Origin: Cylicocyclus nassatus
Taxonomy: Eukaryota > Nematoda > Chromadorea > Rhabditida > Strongylidae
Length of the DNA stretch: 64,000 bases
Reading direction: 5' to 3'
Assembly: GCA_958299035.1 (NCBI GenBank)
Contig: CATQJL010000001.1
Location: 104,789,661 to 104,853,660, forward strand
Part shown: one piece after another, positions 45,016 through 57,298 of the stretch
Position numbering within the stretch: the first letter of the stretch is position 1
How the letters are laid out: the number at the start of each line of letters is the position of its first letter
Notes under the pieces: model-generated
What the model was told of the DNA's origin: nothing
The model's input: the letters and a program-made list of their open reading frames with translations, nothing else
The model's database searches: none
Position numbers and translations under genes: made by a program

Positions 45016-47190
45016 TGGTGGTAATGGGGTGGAGAGGGGGGGGGGCTTTGGTAAAGGGATGAGATGTAACTAGAGTCTTCTGATGAATGAGGCCGACGGA
45101 TTTGATCATTAATAAAAGCATATCTATAATCAGTAACAGGAAGTAACACTGTAGATAGTGGTACTTAGAGCTTATTTGAGCTTGAGCGATCTTTCACTTT
45201 TCGGCTGTTATGCGGCAAACCCTATAGCCTGTGTCAATTAGGTACTCTCTTTCGCGTAGGAACTACGCATGCGCAGAGTAAAGGCCTTGCGTGCGAACCT
45301 CCAATCCATGAGGTCAATTTGAATATTCCTACAAGCCATGCGCGCGCGAACGTGGCGCGAAGCTCTGGCATGACGATTGCTTCTCGGAGGAGGGAGTACA
45401 CGAATAGCACAGACTGTACATTCTTGCATTTTTGTGAACACACGATTTTGGTTGAAATTACCTGACCGATGCGTGCAAACATAGGGTAAATTGCGGCCAT
45501 CGTGCATTTGGCAGTTACTCACACAACTATCCATTTTCTCTATTTTTTGAGAAGAAACGTGTTTTTGTCCATTGGTGCACTGCTACACACAAACAAATCC
45601 AGTTGATTACCGCGAACAAAAATTTGATAAACATCACGTGTCCCCCTGCATGTACTCCGTAAATCTTGAGTCAATACAGCTGTCGAATTTCAGTTTTTTC
45701 TATCAGACAAATTCTACTTTTTATTTGAGGCTATCTTCTGGTCAGCAAAGCAACGGCCTCAAATTACCCTTGACGTAGTCAGCAGCTTTCATCGCTACAT
45801 CCTTCATCGAATTTCCGCTCTCACATCTTCAACGCTTTATCGTTACAAAGATAATTAAAGGTGCACACACAGTGACGACTGCCGTCACATATCCCCTGAC
45901 TCACGTCATGGAAACCTGCTTACGTCTGTCGATTTAGATTATTTTTTTTTACAAATTCATTGCGTCTAACACCCCTTTGAGGTCAGATTTATCCTGAACG
46001 CTTTGCACTCGTGTATAATTAATGAGTTAGTACTTGTGCTTTACCTCATCTTGGATGATTTACTGCTTAAAACAATATTTTAATAGCGTTAAACTAGCTA
46101 ATGTGTCATAGCGTTTCCGACTATTCCAACTCAGAAATAATACCCAAGATGATTGAGTATATGACGTAAACCCGTCTGACGTAACAATAACATCTTCCTT
46201 GCAAAACTCACTAATGTTCGTGATATATGTACTGCTGTGAAATTCAGTTACGTTCGTATGAGGATTAATGGTTTCTTCTCTAATTCGCTATTGAAACACG
46301 CAAACATTGATCAATTTGGAGACTCAATCTTTTCCCAGATTTTTTCAATCTTCGAGCAAAGAAATTTGTACCTTTATGTAGTTTAAAAGGGTATCTAAAT
46401 TCAAAATCGACTCACAGAAGGATATCTCGGGCGAAACAGTGCGAAGAAAACGCCAGTAGAAATTTTCCAAAATTTGGAGGTTGGTAATGGAAGCATATTC
46501 GCATGCTTTACTACATGAGACATTCCACAAAATCCCAGATGTGAAAAAAAGTTGAAGGGGTAGTTGCACTCCGAGAAATTTATCTCGGTAAGGGCATATT
46601 TCTTTCAAATGAAGGATGACGTTAACCACTCCCTTCTAAAAGAAATTGAAAAGTTTTTTTTATGTTTTCCGCGTTTTAATTCAATAATTTTCGATATATA
46701 CAGAAAACAGCTCGAAGTACATGTTTTACTGATTTTATGCTTAAAATCTCGTAGCCCAAAGATATACTTGTAACAAATGAGCGTGATATTCATATTATAA
46801 CATCTTCTGTATTTGAATGCTTACATAGAAATCCATTCGTTATACTCAAATATATCGGATCGCAAATCTTCCAATTTTTGGAAAATAATTGACTCTAATA
46901 ACTAGAAACGTTTCATAATGATTCTTAAACAATCCAAACCAACCGAAATCTAGAATTGATACGAATGACTGTATTTCATAAATATTATAAGAGAATACCA
47001 GTCTAGGAAGTTCATCGTTAATATACTTCACAACCACCACGCGGATCGTCCAAATGAAAAAGAAAATTTTCAGAAGAAAATATGAGTTTTACTAATTTTT
47101 CCAAACATATATCAAAACCTCCCAGTCCCTCTCTCCTTACTGGAGAGTTCCGGCGAGGGCCTAGAAATCAAAAACACCGTCTGAGGAAAG
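45016..47190. other. Unassigned interval
   Basis: No gene or complete element recognised. GC-rich around 45240-45370, otherwise AT-rich. The piece 47125-47190 is a repeat related to 13030-13080. Confidence 0.35.
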
Positions 47191-47491
47191 CAGTTACTCA
47201 GGATTTCCTTTCGAGAGAGGGGGGAGGGCGACAGAAATTTTTTGAAAAGGTGCGTGGCGTTAGTCACGCACGCCGAAAAAAATTTTTGGTATGCTTCCCA
47301 AGATTTTTGCGGGCCCCTAATTCCGAAAAAAATTTTATACGACTAAATTAACTTTTTAAAAATTAAAAAAAATTGTTTTAATTATTTACAAGTTTTAACA
47401 AGTCACTTGCACATTTTTATAACTCATGTAAGTAACTTTCAAGAATTTCGCGATCTATTCCCGGACTCCCCCGCCGGCCCCCACGCCACTG
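47191..47491. mobile_element. hAT-type element, sibling of 4587-4918
   Basis: Starts CAGTTACTCAGG and ends CACGCCACTG. The flanks GAGGAAAG and AAGGAAAG form an 8-bp duplication with one mismatch. The interior shares GCGTGGCGTTAGTCACGC and the AT-rich ACTTGCACATTTTTATAAC tail with 4587-4918. The repeat at 13063-13090 (CTAAGGAAAGGGACG) is the empty site. Confidence 0.65.
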
Positions 47492-50400
47492 AAGGAAAGG
47501 ACGAAACGGAGAATACTTTTGAATTCAGTTTTTCTTTTCTTTTGAGTTGATAAAAGGGTTCGGTTCACAGACATTTTTTACAAAGCTAAATTGTATTGAT
47601 AAATTCCAAATACCCTGATTTCATACAGGTGAAATCAAGTTCTAAAATTCTGAAAAAGGGGGCGTAGCTTCAAAATCATATGTAAGGCTAGTTTGTATTC
47701 TTATTTCGTTTGCCCTTTGCGAGCAATTTTACAGCTCGTCACCATGCTTTTGAAAGGTGAATTTAAGAAAAAAAACTTTCTAAAGAATTTTGTGCACAGC
47801 ACTTTTGTATTGCACACCCACGACTTTTCAATCTCTAGAGAACTTCTGATGAAACTAGTATATTTATGGAAAAATTTAAATAAGCTTGCAACTATCCCCT
47901 GCTGAACTTGTATGGCTGCAACATAAGAACTTCAAAAAAATGTACCTTGCGGGATAGCAAATAAAAAGCAAAGTGGTCATGAGCCGCCTTGCTCGAACAT
48001 GTGCACAAGTCGCCTAATGTACCCGGCGTCTAAATAAATGACACGCCGAGAGATTTATGTAGGCACTCCAATCACCGTTGAGCCGGAAAGAACTACATTT
48101 CGCTTTTTTCCTCTCCATGTCCCAATTTGTGGCTTATGCCAGAGAGGGAGAGAGGCATGGACGCTTATGCGAGTTTCCTGCACGTTCGAGATGGCTAATG
48201 AAGTGGGTGCTCGTCGAACGGTCCTGTGCAATCGATTTAGTGGGGTGGCAATTCAATTAATAAAGCGATGTGGCGATTACAGAATTAGGAGGATGACTGA
48301 ACGGTTTGAGCCTTTGCTGAGATGCGTTTGGGCGATTGGGAATGACTTCGCTGGCGTTTTTTTGTCCGTGGTAGGTTGTCCAGTCTTGCACGGTTTGACT
48401 GCTGACGCAATCGTTGCAGCAGAGATATCTTATCCGCTAATTCATCCTTCATGGCACATTCAATCAGATAGATATTCAAAAGCTTTTGCCCTCGTTGTGA
48501 TTTACGTCACACAAGAAGGGGCCTGCTTTGGGACTATGGATAATGACGAACGGACTCACGTGATGACTCAGTGCAGTGTCAAGGAAAATACACGAACACA
48601 GGGGGCTCATCGCTCTCTTGTGGTGTCATGCAAATCGATGAGTAAAAGCGCTTCGTTTTTACATGTGTACGAGTTCTGTAGTTCTTATAAAAAATGCCTA
48701 GGTGTACTTGAAAAACGGTCTATGTTCGTACATATGTCGAACTACGGGTAACCTACACAGACGGGAAGGGAAGTGCAGGGAATGTTGATAGCTTCGTTAT
48801 ATATTCCCTGGTTCATTAGCTATCGTGCTTCCTAAGCAAAATCCAGTGCTTTTTCTCAACTTTCTATTTGCCTAAATCCGTCCGAGAACCAATTTCCTGT
48901 AGTTTAGCAACACTTCTAGCGAAAAAGCTGTTTTCTGTGGCGTCATTCTTTGAGCTGAGAGAGAACGAACTGCCCAAAGAATTTCGGGAGAGCGCAGAGC
49001 AGCCGCAGCGCGAGTGTGCATGCGATTTCCGTAGGCGCAGACGCGGTCCGGCCGAGAACACACAAAGAGGGCGGAGTGCGTCAGAGCGCCACCGTCGCGG
49101 CAGCGCTGTCAGTCAGCTGAGCGGGGCCCCGTCGAGCGAGGCCTCTCACGTACCGATCAGCAGCCCGGGTGTGTATGTGTCTGTGTGTGTTCGCCCTCCA
49201 GAACGAATAGCCGGTAGTTTATATCATCTTCTAGATGTTTCTGCTATCGCAGCAATTAAGGGAATCTGGGGAATCATGAGTGGGTTATATATTTGTAAGT
49301 CTTTGGGGACCTTTTAGGGGCCAGGAACATATCACTGCAGCTTCATAATCCGCAGAGGTTATTTATATCCTGCTGCTCGATCAGTGGGGCTTCTCACGTT
49401 TCTAGATTCTTATTTTTCCTCACTTTTGTATATCTTCCTTCTTTCTCGCAAACAGCGAAGCCTTTATATCACGGCAGAAATGTAAACTATGTCTATAAAG
49501 ACGCTGCAGGATTGTTCTGGAAAACGTCGCAAATGCGGCTGTAATTCTGTAAAATCTGTCTGAGATGTAAGCGCTACGATTTGCTTGAGATCACATCCTC
49601 CCCAAGATTCGACATTTGAAAATTTGCTTACCTAAAATTGACATCGCGTCTGGGATAGGGCGGCCTTCTCGTTGTATCTCTTATTGCTTTTCTAACACAA
49701 AGCGCTCGATACAGGCAGCTGTGGCCTTCTTCGGCTCTGAAACATGGCAAACCTAATGTGTGCAACGTCCATATGTGTAGATGATAATTGTGTGTCATGG
49801 TCTTTTCATGTTCTTTGAAAGAAATCGATTTTCACACAGCCAGGAAGGCCGCCCACATGGCCCCACAAGCACTCAATGCGTGCTAAGTTCACCCTCTTAG
49901 AGAGGCAGATTACACTGAAAGTCTTGGTCACCAATCTCCCACCATATCTTCTCTACCCTTGCATTGCTTCTCTTTTCGCCTCAGGAAAATGGAATCATTT
50001 CTAACTCTCAAACAAATAATAAAAAATTACTTCTGTTTCTTTTCATATGCATTATTGCAGTACAAGTCATAGTGTCATTCAAATCTTTGTCCTTGCCCAT
50101 TTTCGTACGCGTTCGCCTGCACTTGCGAGAGTCAGGCGATGCGAGCACGCCCCATTATCGGTGCCGCGGGTAGGGGACGCAGCGTTGCGGCATGTTTATT
50201 TCAGTGCAAGAAGACTTACTGTGAGTGTAAGTGCGTTACTAAAACTGATGTACGCAGCTTTTATAGTTTTAGGATGCCACCCTTTGCGAACTTTTAACGG
50301 ACTGTGTAAAAAGTGCAATACACAATGACCTATCAGCCACGTTGCTCGCAACGCATGCGTCGCTTGTTTCTATGGGTGCGCTGTTTTTTGCAAACAAGCA

Positions 50401-50541
50401 ATTCTGAGAGAAATTTGCGTGATGTGAATATTTTTCAATGCCCAGAGGAATAGCTTTAGATGAATCACAGATTACTGAAAGGGTTAGGTGTTACAGAAAT
50501 GACGAAGATGGGTTCCACTAGCCTTGCTGCATATACAAACT
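47492..50541. other. Unassigned interval with one long open frame
   Basis: Holds the 237-codon frame at 48038. 48960-49190 is markedly GC-rich with AG/CG-rich sequence, perhaps a promoter or repeat, but I cannot assign it. Confidence 0.35.
48038..48751 (+). CDS. Unrecognised 237-codon open frame
   Basis: The longest uninterrupted frame in the window, from ATG to stop. It has several Cys and hydrophobic runs (DFAGVFLSVVGCPVLHGLTA) but no domain I recognise, no strong splice sites at its edges, and a 60-codon frame overlapping it on the same strand. Could be an expressed single-exon gene, a transposon remnant or chance. Confidence 0.18.
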   Translation: MTRREIYVGTPITVEPERTTFRFFPLHVPICGLCQRGREAWTLMRVSCTFEMANEVGARRTVLCNRFSGVAIQLIKRCGDYRIRRMTERFEPLLRCVWAIGNDFAGVFLSVVGCPVLHGLTADAIVAAEISYPLIHPSWHIQSDRYSKAFALVVIYVTQEGACFGTMDNDERTHVMTQCSVKENTRTQGAHRSLVVSCKSMSKSASFLHVYEFCSSYKKCLGVLEKRSMFVHMSNYG

Positions 50542-50770
50542 GTCCTCTCCACGATTGCTGCTACTCCTGCTCTGCGTCTCTAACCTGCGGCACGCATAGC
50601 TAACATGTTAGCAACATGCAACAAAATGTTTGCAGCATGCAGCAACATGTTAGCAAAATGTTTCGATGTGTAAGCCTACATGTTGCTGCATGTTGTTAGC
50701 ATGCTGATCAACATGTTGTTTGTCGCATGCCAGAGACGCAGAGCAGGTCAGCAGCAATCGTGGAGTGGAC
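50542..50770. mobile_element. Foldback MITE with CATGTTGC core repeats
   Basis: Ends near GTCCTCTCCACGATTGCTGC, mirrored by GCAGCAATCGTGGAGTGGAC. Inner CTGCTCTGCGTCTC/GAGACGCAGAGCAG are also inverted. The core is short AACATGTTAGCAACATG-type palindromes. Relatives are at about 52766 and 58490. Confidence 0.65.
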
Positions 50771-51569
50771 GGTTGTGTCTGTATCGCTTCGCTGTTAAGT
50801 ATCTGAATACAACTTTTTTTTGAGACTATGGAGCGTTGGGGAGTTGTTGTTCGCTTCATACTACAAAAATGTCTTGTTCTGGGAAGTTTACATCTTTGCA
50901 TTTGCGAATGCAGCTCCTGACTGCTTTCCCGGAAGTATGGCTCAGCTCCACTTTCTCTTGTTCAGTTGATGCCATGACTGAAATTGGAAAATGACTTTCT
51001 TCTAGAATTGCCTGCGCGGGCTTAGCAACCAAGTGGCAAGCATAATGGACGGGACCTTTTGACAGAATGTGAATGTAAGGAAGCTAAGCCATTGCGTCAA
51101 TCTACGCTCCAATCTCGTATTTACTGAGCGGCCTAGGGACGAGGTTTTTTGACTGCATCTGGACTCTTCGTTCTCCACAATCGATATTCAATGACGACTA
51201 AGATTTTTTCCCAGCCAACATACATTCATTTGCTCGGCGATGTTTGTCACGTCAGCATTTTCTGCAATTTCGATATCGCAGCAGAGAAGAATTGATCTAT
51301 CAAACATAAGGGCCTGAACAGGAACAGCCAAGAGGAACCTTGTCCAGTTCAAACATGTACCAAGAAGATGGTGCGGGAGCAAGGAGGCGGGCAAGCGAGC
51401 GGAAGCGCGGCGTGTTTAATGCGTGACCGTCGCGGACTGTATGTTCTGCATGATTCTTCGCTTGGTGCACTCTCTACCTTTTCATCATGTGGAATGGTTT
51501 ATTCTCTCAAGTGCTCCTCTACTCCCTGTTATATCAAATTGCCTACCTACTTAGCGGTTTCTTTGACTA
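50771..51569. other. Unassigned interval
   Basis: Nothing recognised. Confidence 0.35.
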
Positions 51570-51770
51570 CAGCTGAGTAGACTTTCTGCTTAATATAGTG
51601 TGCTTATACACTGCAGGTGAAATGCGGCAAAATTTGCGCGTGAACAATTAGCAACGCCAGTGACGCCGATCAGTTGCGCGCACAAAATGCTAGCATTGCT
51701 GGCGTGGCTATTTGTTCACGTGTAAATTTTACCGTTTTTCACCTGCATCCAAGAACACAATATTGTACAG
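51570..51770. mobile_element. Tc1/mariner MITE, uninterrupted relative of 30989
   Basis: After TA, CAGCTGAGTAGACTTTCTGC and then AATATAGTGTGC match the left end at 30989. The middle (AAATTTGCGCGTGAAC, later GTGTAAATTTTACCG) matches both arms without the CTCAGA insertion. The right end is degraded. Confidence 0.65.
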
Positions 51771-52624
51771 AGACTGTCATAGGCAAGAGAGCTGATTTTT
51801 CTATAGGTTTAGTTCAAATTTCCATATTGAGTGTGACAAGGAATGTGCGGTTGTACCCTGCGATGCGAAAGAATGTATGAGAGAACTTGCTTTTTGAACT
51901 TTCCATCATCTTGTTCTTGTTTTCTAAATCTTGCTCAAAGGACTTGAAGTATGTGTAACTTCTCAAGTACATAGTTGAACCTTTACTGTCAACTTCATCA
52001 AAGCAGATCCCATCTATTCAAATCAAATGTGCAAGGATCCATTGCAGAAGGGCCATATGTAATGCAAAGCACTTGACAAAAGAGATGCTCAAATGCATTT
52101 GGTATGCAGCAGCATACCAACGTAGTGCATTAAATTGCACGGAACGACAAGCTATAATCATTCGACTGCAGCCTGCTCTCTTGCTCTAATTTATCCTTTT
52201 GAACTTCCAAGGAAGCCAATGATGCATACAGTAGGTGTCAACCACGTGCTCTCTTTTCCGTAGCAACTACGCATCCGCAGAATTTGGGCATGAGCAGCGA
52301 TCCCCAGTCAATGTGCACGCAACACAGCACGTAGCTCTAGCGTGCGGTTGAGAATCGGAAAAGGAGCACATCATTGGCCATATCCTGCTTCGAATGGATA
52401 TGCAAATCAACAAATTCCGCTCCTGAAAGCAGGACGATTCGCATGACCGTAATGCTTTTCATAAACCACCGCCGCGCATGAAACACCCCTGGCGGCTTTT
52501 GCCTGAGCAAAGCAGGGAGGGAAGATTTGCAACGTGCGTGACGTGTCAAGGCAAGTCAAAATCAGGGCGGTGCTGGAGACCGCTCATGCGAAAAGACCGT
52601 CTCCCCGTCCACTCCGCTATTGCT
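51771..52624. other. Unassigned interval
   Basis: No gene or complete element recognised. Confidence 0.35.
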
Positions 52625-52760
52625 ATAAGCTCCTGCAAGACGAAGGCGGTCGGTTCGATGTGCGACGTGGCTGTGACGCGGCTGTGACGCGGCTGTGACG
52701 CAGCCATGCCGCAGCCGCGTTGCACATCGAACCGACCGCCTTCGTCTTGCAGGAGCTTAT
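52625..52760. repeat. Perfect 38-bp-arm palindrome
   Basis: ATAAGCTCCTGCAAGACGAA at 52625 onward is mirrored exactly to 52760. The loop holds about three GCGGCTGTGAC units and partial inverse copies. It would form a strong hairpin. No element boundaries identified. Confidence 0.8.
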
Positions 52761-52945
52761 ACTCTTGCTCTGCGTCTCTGAACCTGCGGCTCACCTGCCT
52801 AATACTTAGGCAACGTGCAAGAGCATTTTAGCTACCTGTTTGCTGTTGCCTTAAATTCAACATGTTGCTACTTGTTGCCAGCGTGTTAGCCATGCGTGCT
52901 GGACTGTTAGAGACGCATAGCAGGATAACAGTGATCATGGAGTGG
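52761..52945. mobile_element. Diverged CATGTTGC foldback
   Basis: TGCTCTGCGTCTCTGAACCT at the left and GAGACGCATAGCAGGATAAC at the right are diverged inverse ends of the 50542 family. Confidence 0.5.
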
Positions 52946-53464
52946 GATGCCTGCGTCTGACACTAGGTCCTTAGGTGGCAGTTGTCAGCTGAGTGCGTTT
53001 TCGCTGATGTGCAGAACGCAAAAGGTGGACAGGTCGTTCCACATTCAAGGTCTCGGCCTGTTCCCTTGGGAAACACGGGACCTTAGTGATAGTGTGTTCT
53101 CCCCTTGGTGTTCTTGGCGAGGAATAGAGTTGGAGGTTGGAGGACGATATGTCGCTGGGTTTTCAAACGCGCAGACAGCTAGCACAGGCTTATGTCCGGA
53201 GATGCGTGGCTTGTTACGAATTTCTGTAGTGAATCTCCCCTTTCGGCGACGTAATGTCCTTTGTGCGTGGTAAGGGAATTGCGACCAAGTTGGAGTCGTC
53301 CACTTCGGATTGAGATGGTGAGATTACAGTGTGTTGCAATAGCAGCCCCCTATTTGAGTAAGTGCTTAGAGTGCCTTCATACCGCGCCGGCAGACGCCGC
53401 TAGCCGCCTTTGCGCACCCTTCCAGTATCCGGGCCCCAATATCGAATCCACGAATCTTGCTTAA

Positions 53465-54005
53465 CCCATTGACGACGATGTGGACCACCGGTGGCCTACG
53501 CGTTTTTTGCTGCCAGGGACGATGTGGACCCCCTGTGGCCCACACCTCTCGCAAAGTCGTATTATCTGCAGGTCTAGTATTTTTTCCACATATGAATATT
53601 TTTTCTAATTTTTTGTATTCCTAGGACCTATAGGCTCTGTCGTTCAAGAAAATGTTAATAGTTGTTTACAAAACAATGCTGCATTTCGTAAATAAGCACG
53701 AAACCTTGCCACACTGAAAGTGTTGTGCAAAATCGCGTCGTCCCACAGCGCCGCCGCGCAAAATTGGGATCGGCCATACTATTCCTGCTATTCCTACGAC
53801 TCCCGCGAATCCTGCGATTCCTGTGAGTCCCGCACAGTTTAGACGCCGCTTAAATGAGCGCGTGTTGCGTGTTACGTGTTTTACGCAACACGCGCTCATT
53901 TAAGCGGCGTCTAAACTGTGCGGGACTCACAGGAATCGCAGGAATCGCAGGAGTCGTAGGAATAGCAGGAATAGTATGGCCGATCCCTTAGGCGTCGTCG
54001 ATGGG
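53465..54005. mobile_element. piggyBac-like non-autonomous element
   Basis: CCCATTGACGACG and CGTCGTCGATGGG are inverse ends, each bordered by TTAA (53461-53464, 54006-54009), the piggyBac target duplication. Internally, a GATGTGGACC block (with CACCGGTGGCC / CCCCTGTGGCC variants) occurs twice near the left end. No transposase is present. Confidence 0.65.
53766..53987. mobile_element. Near-perfect 222-bp palindrome with ATTCCTGC units
   Basis: GGGATCGGCCATACTATTCC is mirrored at the right by GGAATAGTATGGCCGATCCC. The arms of about 105 bp differ at only a few positions and contain ATTCCTGC-type minisatellite units. The centre is around 53876. A diverged relative is at 20774. Confidence 0.8.
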
Positions 54006-54167
54006 TTAAACTTGGTTATTGGGCTTACTGGGCGTGCTGATTACAAATAGCATAATCTTCTAACGTTTTAGAAAGGCCTTGGAGTGTTGGGCTAGTGCGC
54101 AAAAGCGGCTATAGGCGGCTAGCGGCAGCTGCCGGCGCGGTATGAAGGCACCATTAAGCCCCGCTTA

Positions 54168-54503
54168 GGGACCCGTCATACTTCGCCGAAAAAAGCCCAG
54201 AGAAGCCCAAAAAAGCCCGAAAAAGTCCAAAAGCGCCAGAAAGAGCCGGAACACTTCTCGCACATTTTGGCGCTAAGGCATGTGTTGACTTCGCAATCGA
54301 GCCTTTTTGTCATTTTCTGTCGTCCGCATGATAAGATTACGTCAGAATTCTACCAAAAGTTTGTTTCTACATTCCGGCTCTTTCTGGCTCTTTCGGGCTT
54401 TTTTGGGCTTTTTCGGGTTTTTCGTGCTTCTTTGGGCGCTTTTGGGCTTTTCGGGCTTTTTTGAGCGCTTTTGGGCTTTTTTCGGCGAAGTATGACGGGT
54501 CCC
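54168..54503. mobile_element. TTA-flanked foldback MITE, AAAAAAGCCC-rich
   Basis: GGGACCCGTCATACTTCGCC and its inverse end the element, with TTA on both sides (54165-54167, 54504-54506), so Harbinger-like. The arms are AAAAAGCCC repeats and their inverse. Pro/Lys-rich and Phe/Leu-rich open frames here are translations of those repeats. Confidence 0.78.
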
Positions 54504-55980
54504 TTAATAAGATGAATTTCGAAACGAGGAAGTTGCTTCGGAAGAAGACTGCCGGCATCTCCCCATGTCAGCATGCCTGGTTTGGAAATGACACTGCTGA
54601 ACTGGGCTTCAAGTAGTAGAACTGTCAACGATGTGATTAATATGAAAAAAAAAGATTCGAGCATCTCTAGACGCTTCGCAGCCGCTTTCTGATGCCATCG
54701 CTTTTGGACCACCCACGTAGGCTGGGACGGAAAAATATGCATCTGGGGCGATTGTCTTGCTCCGCAATACAAATTTCGCAGCAAGACTGGGAAATTTAGG
54801 CTGTACCTCCCGAATATGCGAGGTCGTGCCCGCTGGACTTGGGTGCAGAACTCTGCTAAAGTCGACTGCATGAAATCGCCCATATCGCTGTAGGGTGAAC
54901 GCAAGCGAGCGTGCCTGCAACGGGGCCTCTGAGTACGGGCGCTATAGTGACTCATGCGCGCGATTGCCAATGTTAGCTTGCAAGAGACCCAACAGGGTTC
55001 AGCTTGGGCTATTTCGCGCAGTCAACTGTACGCGTTAAGGCACGTTCATGCGACCGCGCGTCCTCGCAAGGCATCTTAGACTGTCGCAAATGACTTCGGT
55101 AGAAACTGAACTTCCAAAACTTCTGGGGACGCTTTTATTGGGCTATGTGGGTGGCCCGCCCTACCTGGCAGCTCCAATAGGAGTGTCCCCTTGGAAATTT
55201 CAGAAGTTCAGTTACCCGGGAGTCACTTGCGATTGTTACGAGATGCTGCGGGACCGATGCTGGCTGATGCAGCCTATATTCAGAGGTCCCGCTACTTCCA
55301 TCTCATCACAGTTGAGTCTGGATGGGCGTTGCCTTTGAGCGTTATGGTGGCGAAGAGGGCGTGTTTGCATCGTGCGCGAAGACTGTGGACGCGGCCTTGG
55401 CACGATTTAGCCCTGTTAATGCGAAGGTCCTCCACTAGTTATTATGCACGTGATGTTGCGTGCGTAGGAATACTGTCTTCTGGTCCGATTCAAGCCGGCT
55501 GTATCAGGCTCAGTCTACTGGAAACTTGAAATCGAAGTCGGTTTCCGCGAAAATTGCACCTAAAGTACATTAGTGGACAGTTGCTTACGGGCCCGTTCAA
55601 CTTTGTTCGCACCTCCTTTGATAGTTAAGCTTTTCGTGTACTGTATGCAGCTTGAGTCAGGCAAATGCAAAAATGACGGGATTGTCTTGGGTTGGTAGAA
55701 AGAGACGGTCTGTCGCAATATGTAACGGCCGAAACATTGCCTTAAAATTGCGCGTGCGCAACGCTAGAGTTTGCGGTGCATGTGCGGCAGCATTGAGGAG
55801 AGATCGAAAATGGAGGAAGAACGGACACGTCTGTGGTCTGCTACAGGTCCTATGGCGACGACCTGTAGCAGATATGGACGTGACGCAAAACCATAGCGGT
55901 ACGATGCGCATCAAGCTAGTTTCGGTCTGACCCAGACTGAGGCATACTATTCTTCCCTGCGTTGGCAGAGCAGTGTGTGC
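54504..55980. other. Unassigned interval
   Basis: Open frames at 54350-54970 (-), 55048-55529 (+) and 55652-55930 (+) have no recognised domain, and the first runs through a MITE. Confidence 0.35.
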
Positions 55981-56544
55981 CAGTAGCGGTCCCAGGATTT
56001 ACTCCTGGGGGGTGGGCGGCAGAAATTCTTTCAAGAAAAGATGGGTGGCGCTAGCCTGGGATCCAAAAATTTTTTGGGGTGCTTCTCAAAACTTTTGCGG
56101 GCCGTGACCTCTAGAAGGAAAGGGGCGTGGTTTTCGCCACGCTTCCCCAAAAAATTTTTTACACAAGCTACAGTGAATTTCGACCCGCTTTAGGCGGAAA
56201 TTGGACTGGCGGGAGTCCGCCTCGCAACAGCTCGCGCCGTTTCGCAGCTACAGTATATCCTATCGTGCTGAGAACCCATGTCTGCGTCTCTTCAATCTCC
56301 TTAGTCTTTGCTCGGCAAAATGCCAGCGCTATGCGCTCGCGAAGCCTCCAGCGATGCGCATGCGCTGCTCCACGTAGGATGTCTCGCCTAATCCGGGATG
56401 AAATCGACTGTACTTTGCTTTTCAAAAAGTTTTACAGATTATTTTTGTTTTTTTTTTTCAAAAGTGGATGTCACTTGCACATTTTTACAATCCATGAAAA
56501 TAGATTTCAAAAATTCTCCCCCCCCCCTCCCCGGTCCACCAATG
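55981..56544. mobile_element. Diverged hAT-type element with an internal insertion
   Basis: CAGTAGCGGTCC at the left and GGTCCACCAATG at the right are imperfect inverse ends of the 4587 family. The interior shares the GGGGCGTGG...CCACGC hairpin and the TTGCACATTTTTACAA tail. About 250 bp in the middle (about 56175-56430) is not found in the other copies. Confidence 0.5.
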
Positions 56545-57298
56545 GCGCGTGCTGACGCTTTCGAGTCATCCTGCGTAAGGAAAAACCGCGCGGGGTTTGG
56601 TCAAAGTAGATTTAACGCTAAAGTTGGTATTCTTCCGTTGCCGACATCGTTTGAGCGTAAACAACGAGGGCGTAGCATGCTCTAGAGCAAGTTGGCGGCA
56701 CTCTCAAGCATGCATCTGTTTTCGCGCAAATGTTGTCGTCACTGCAGTGCACTACTTCAACTGTCATATTACTAGACAGTAAGTTACATCGTATATGCTC
56801 ATTTACGAGTAATACATAAATTCGCAAATTCACCGCCTCCATTCTGTCATACCTCCATTGTCATGAAAATGCAATTTAATTCAAACAGCGACGTATCGCA
56901 TGGTAATTACTTGCTGCTGTGCTTGGAAGTGTGTGTTATTCGGGTGACGCGCATTTTGCGTGCATGAACGCCGGCTGTTTGACGCGCACGAGGATGCTAT
57001 CGACACGAAGTTCCTGTTTACACACCCGGGTTTATATTGACCTTTGACTTCCCGCAGCAAGTCATTTCCTTCTATGTCCTCTATATTCAATGGGATATAT
57101 TTTAACCGCCCTATATATTATTAGTCCGCTAACAATACATGTCAATACTAGATAATTATTCAAGGTATCGAGCCTGTGTGCAGCCCGACACCTACTGCGC
57201 ATCGTACGGGTACAGTGAGAGGCAGGATCTTCACTGCAACTTCAGGTCAGCTTTCGAACTTTTACTTTCATTTTGGAGATTTACGTCGTTTACATAAT
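56545..57298. other. Unassigned interval
   Basis: Nothing recognised. Confidence 0.35.

Larger units (their letters stand above)
53371..54151. mobile_element. Outer element of a three-layer nest
   Basis: GTGCCTTCATACCGCGCCGG at the left is mirrored by CCGGCGCGGTATGAAGGCAC at the right, with adjoining GCCGCTAGCCGCC also inverted. A TTAA-flanked element and a palindrome lie within it. Confidence 0.7.

Noticed and set aside
48868..49317. 149-codon Arg/Ser-rich frame
   Set aside because: GC- and purine-rich low-complexity sequence, open in more than one frame on both strands.
54350..54970. 206-codon minus-strand open frame with a Lys/Pro-rich tail
   Set aside because: Its C-terminal third is the translation of the AAAAAGCCC repeat of the MITE at 54168-54503, and no domain is visible.
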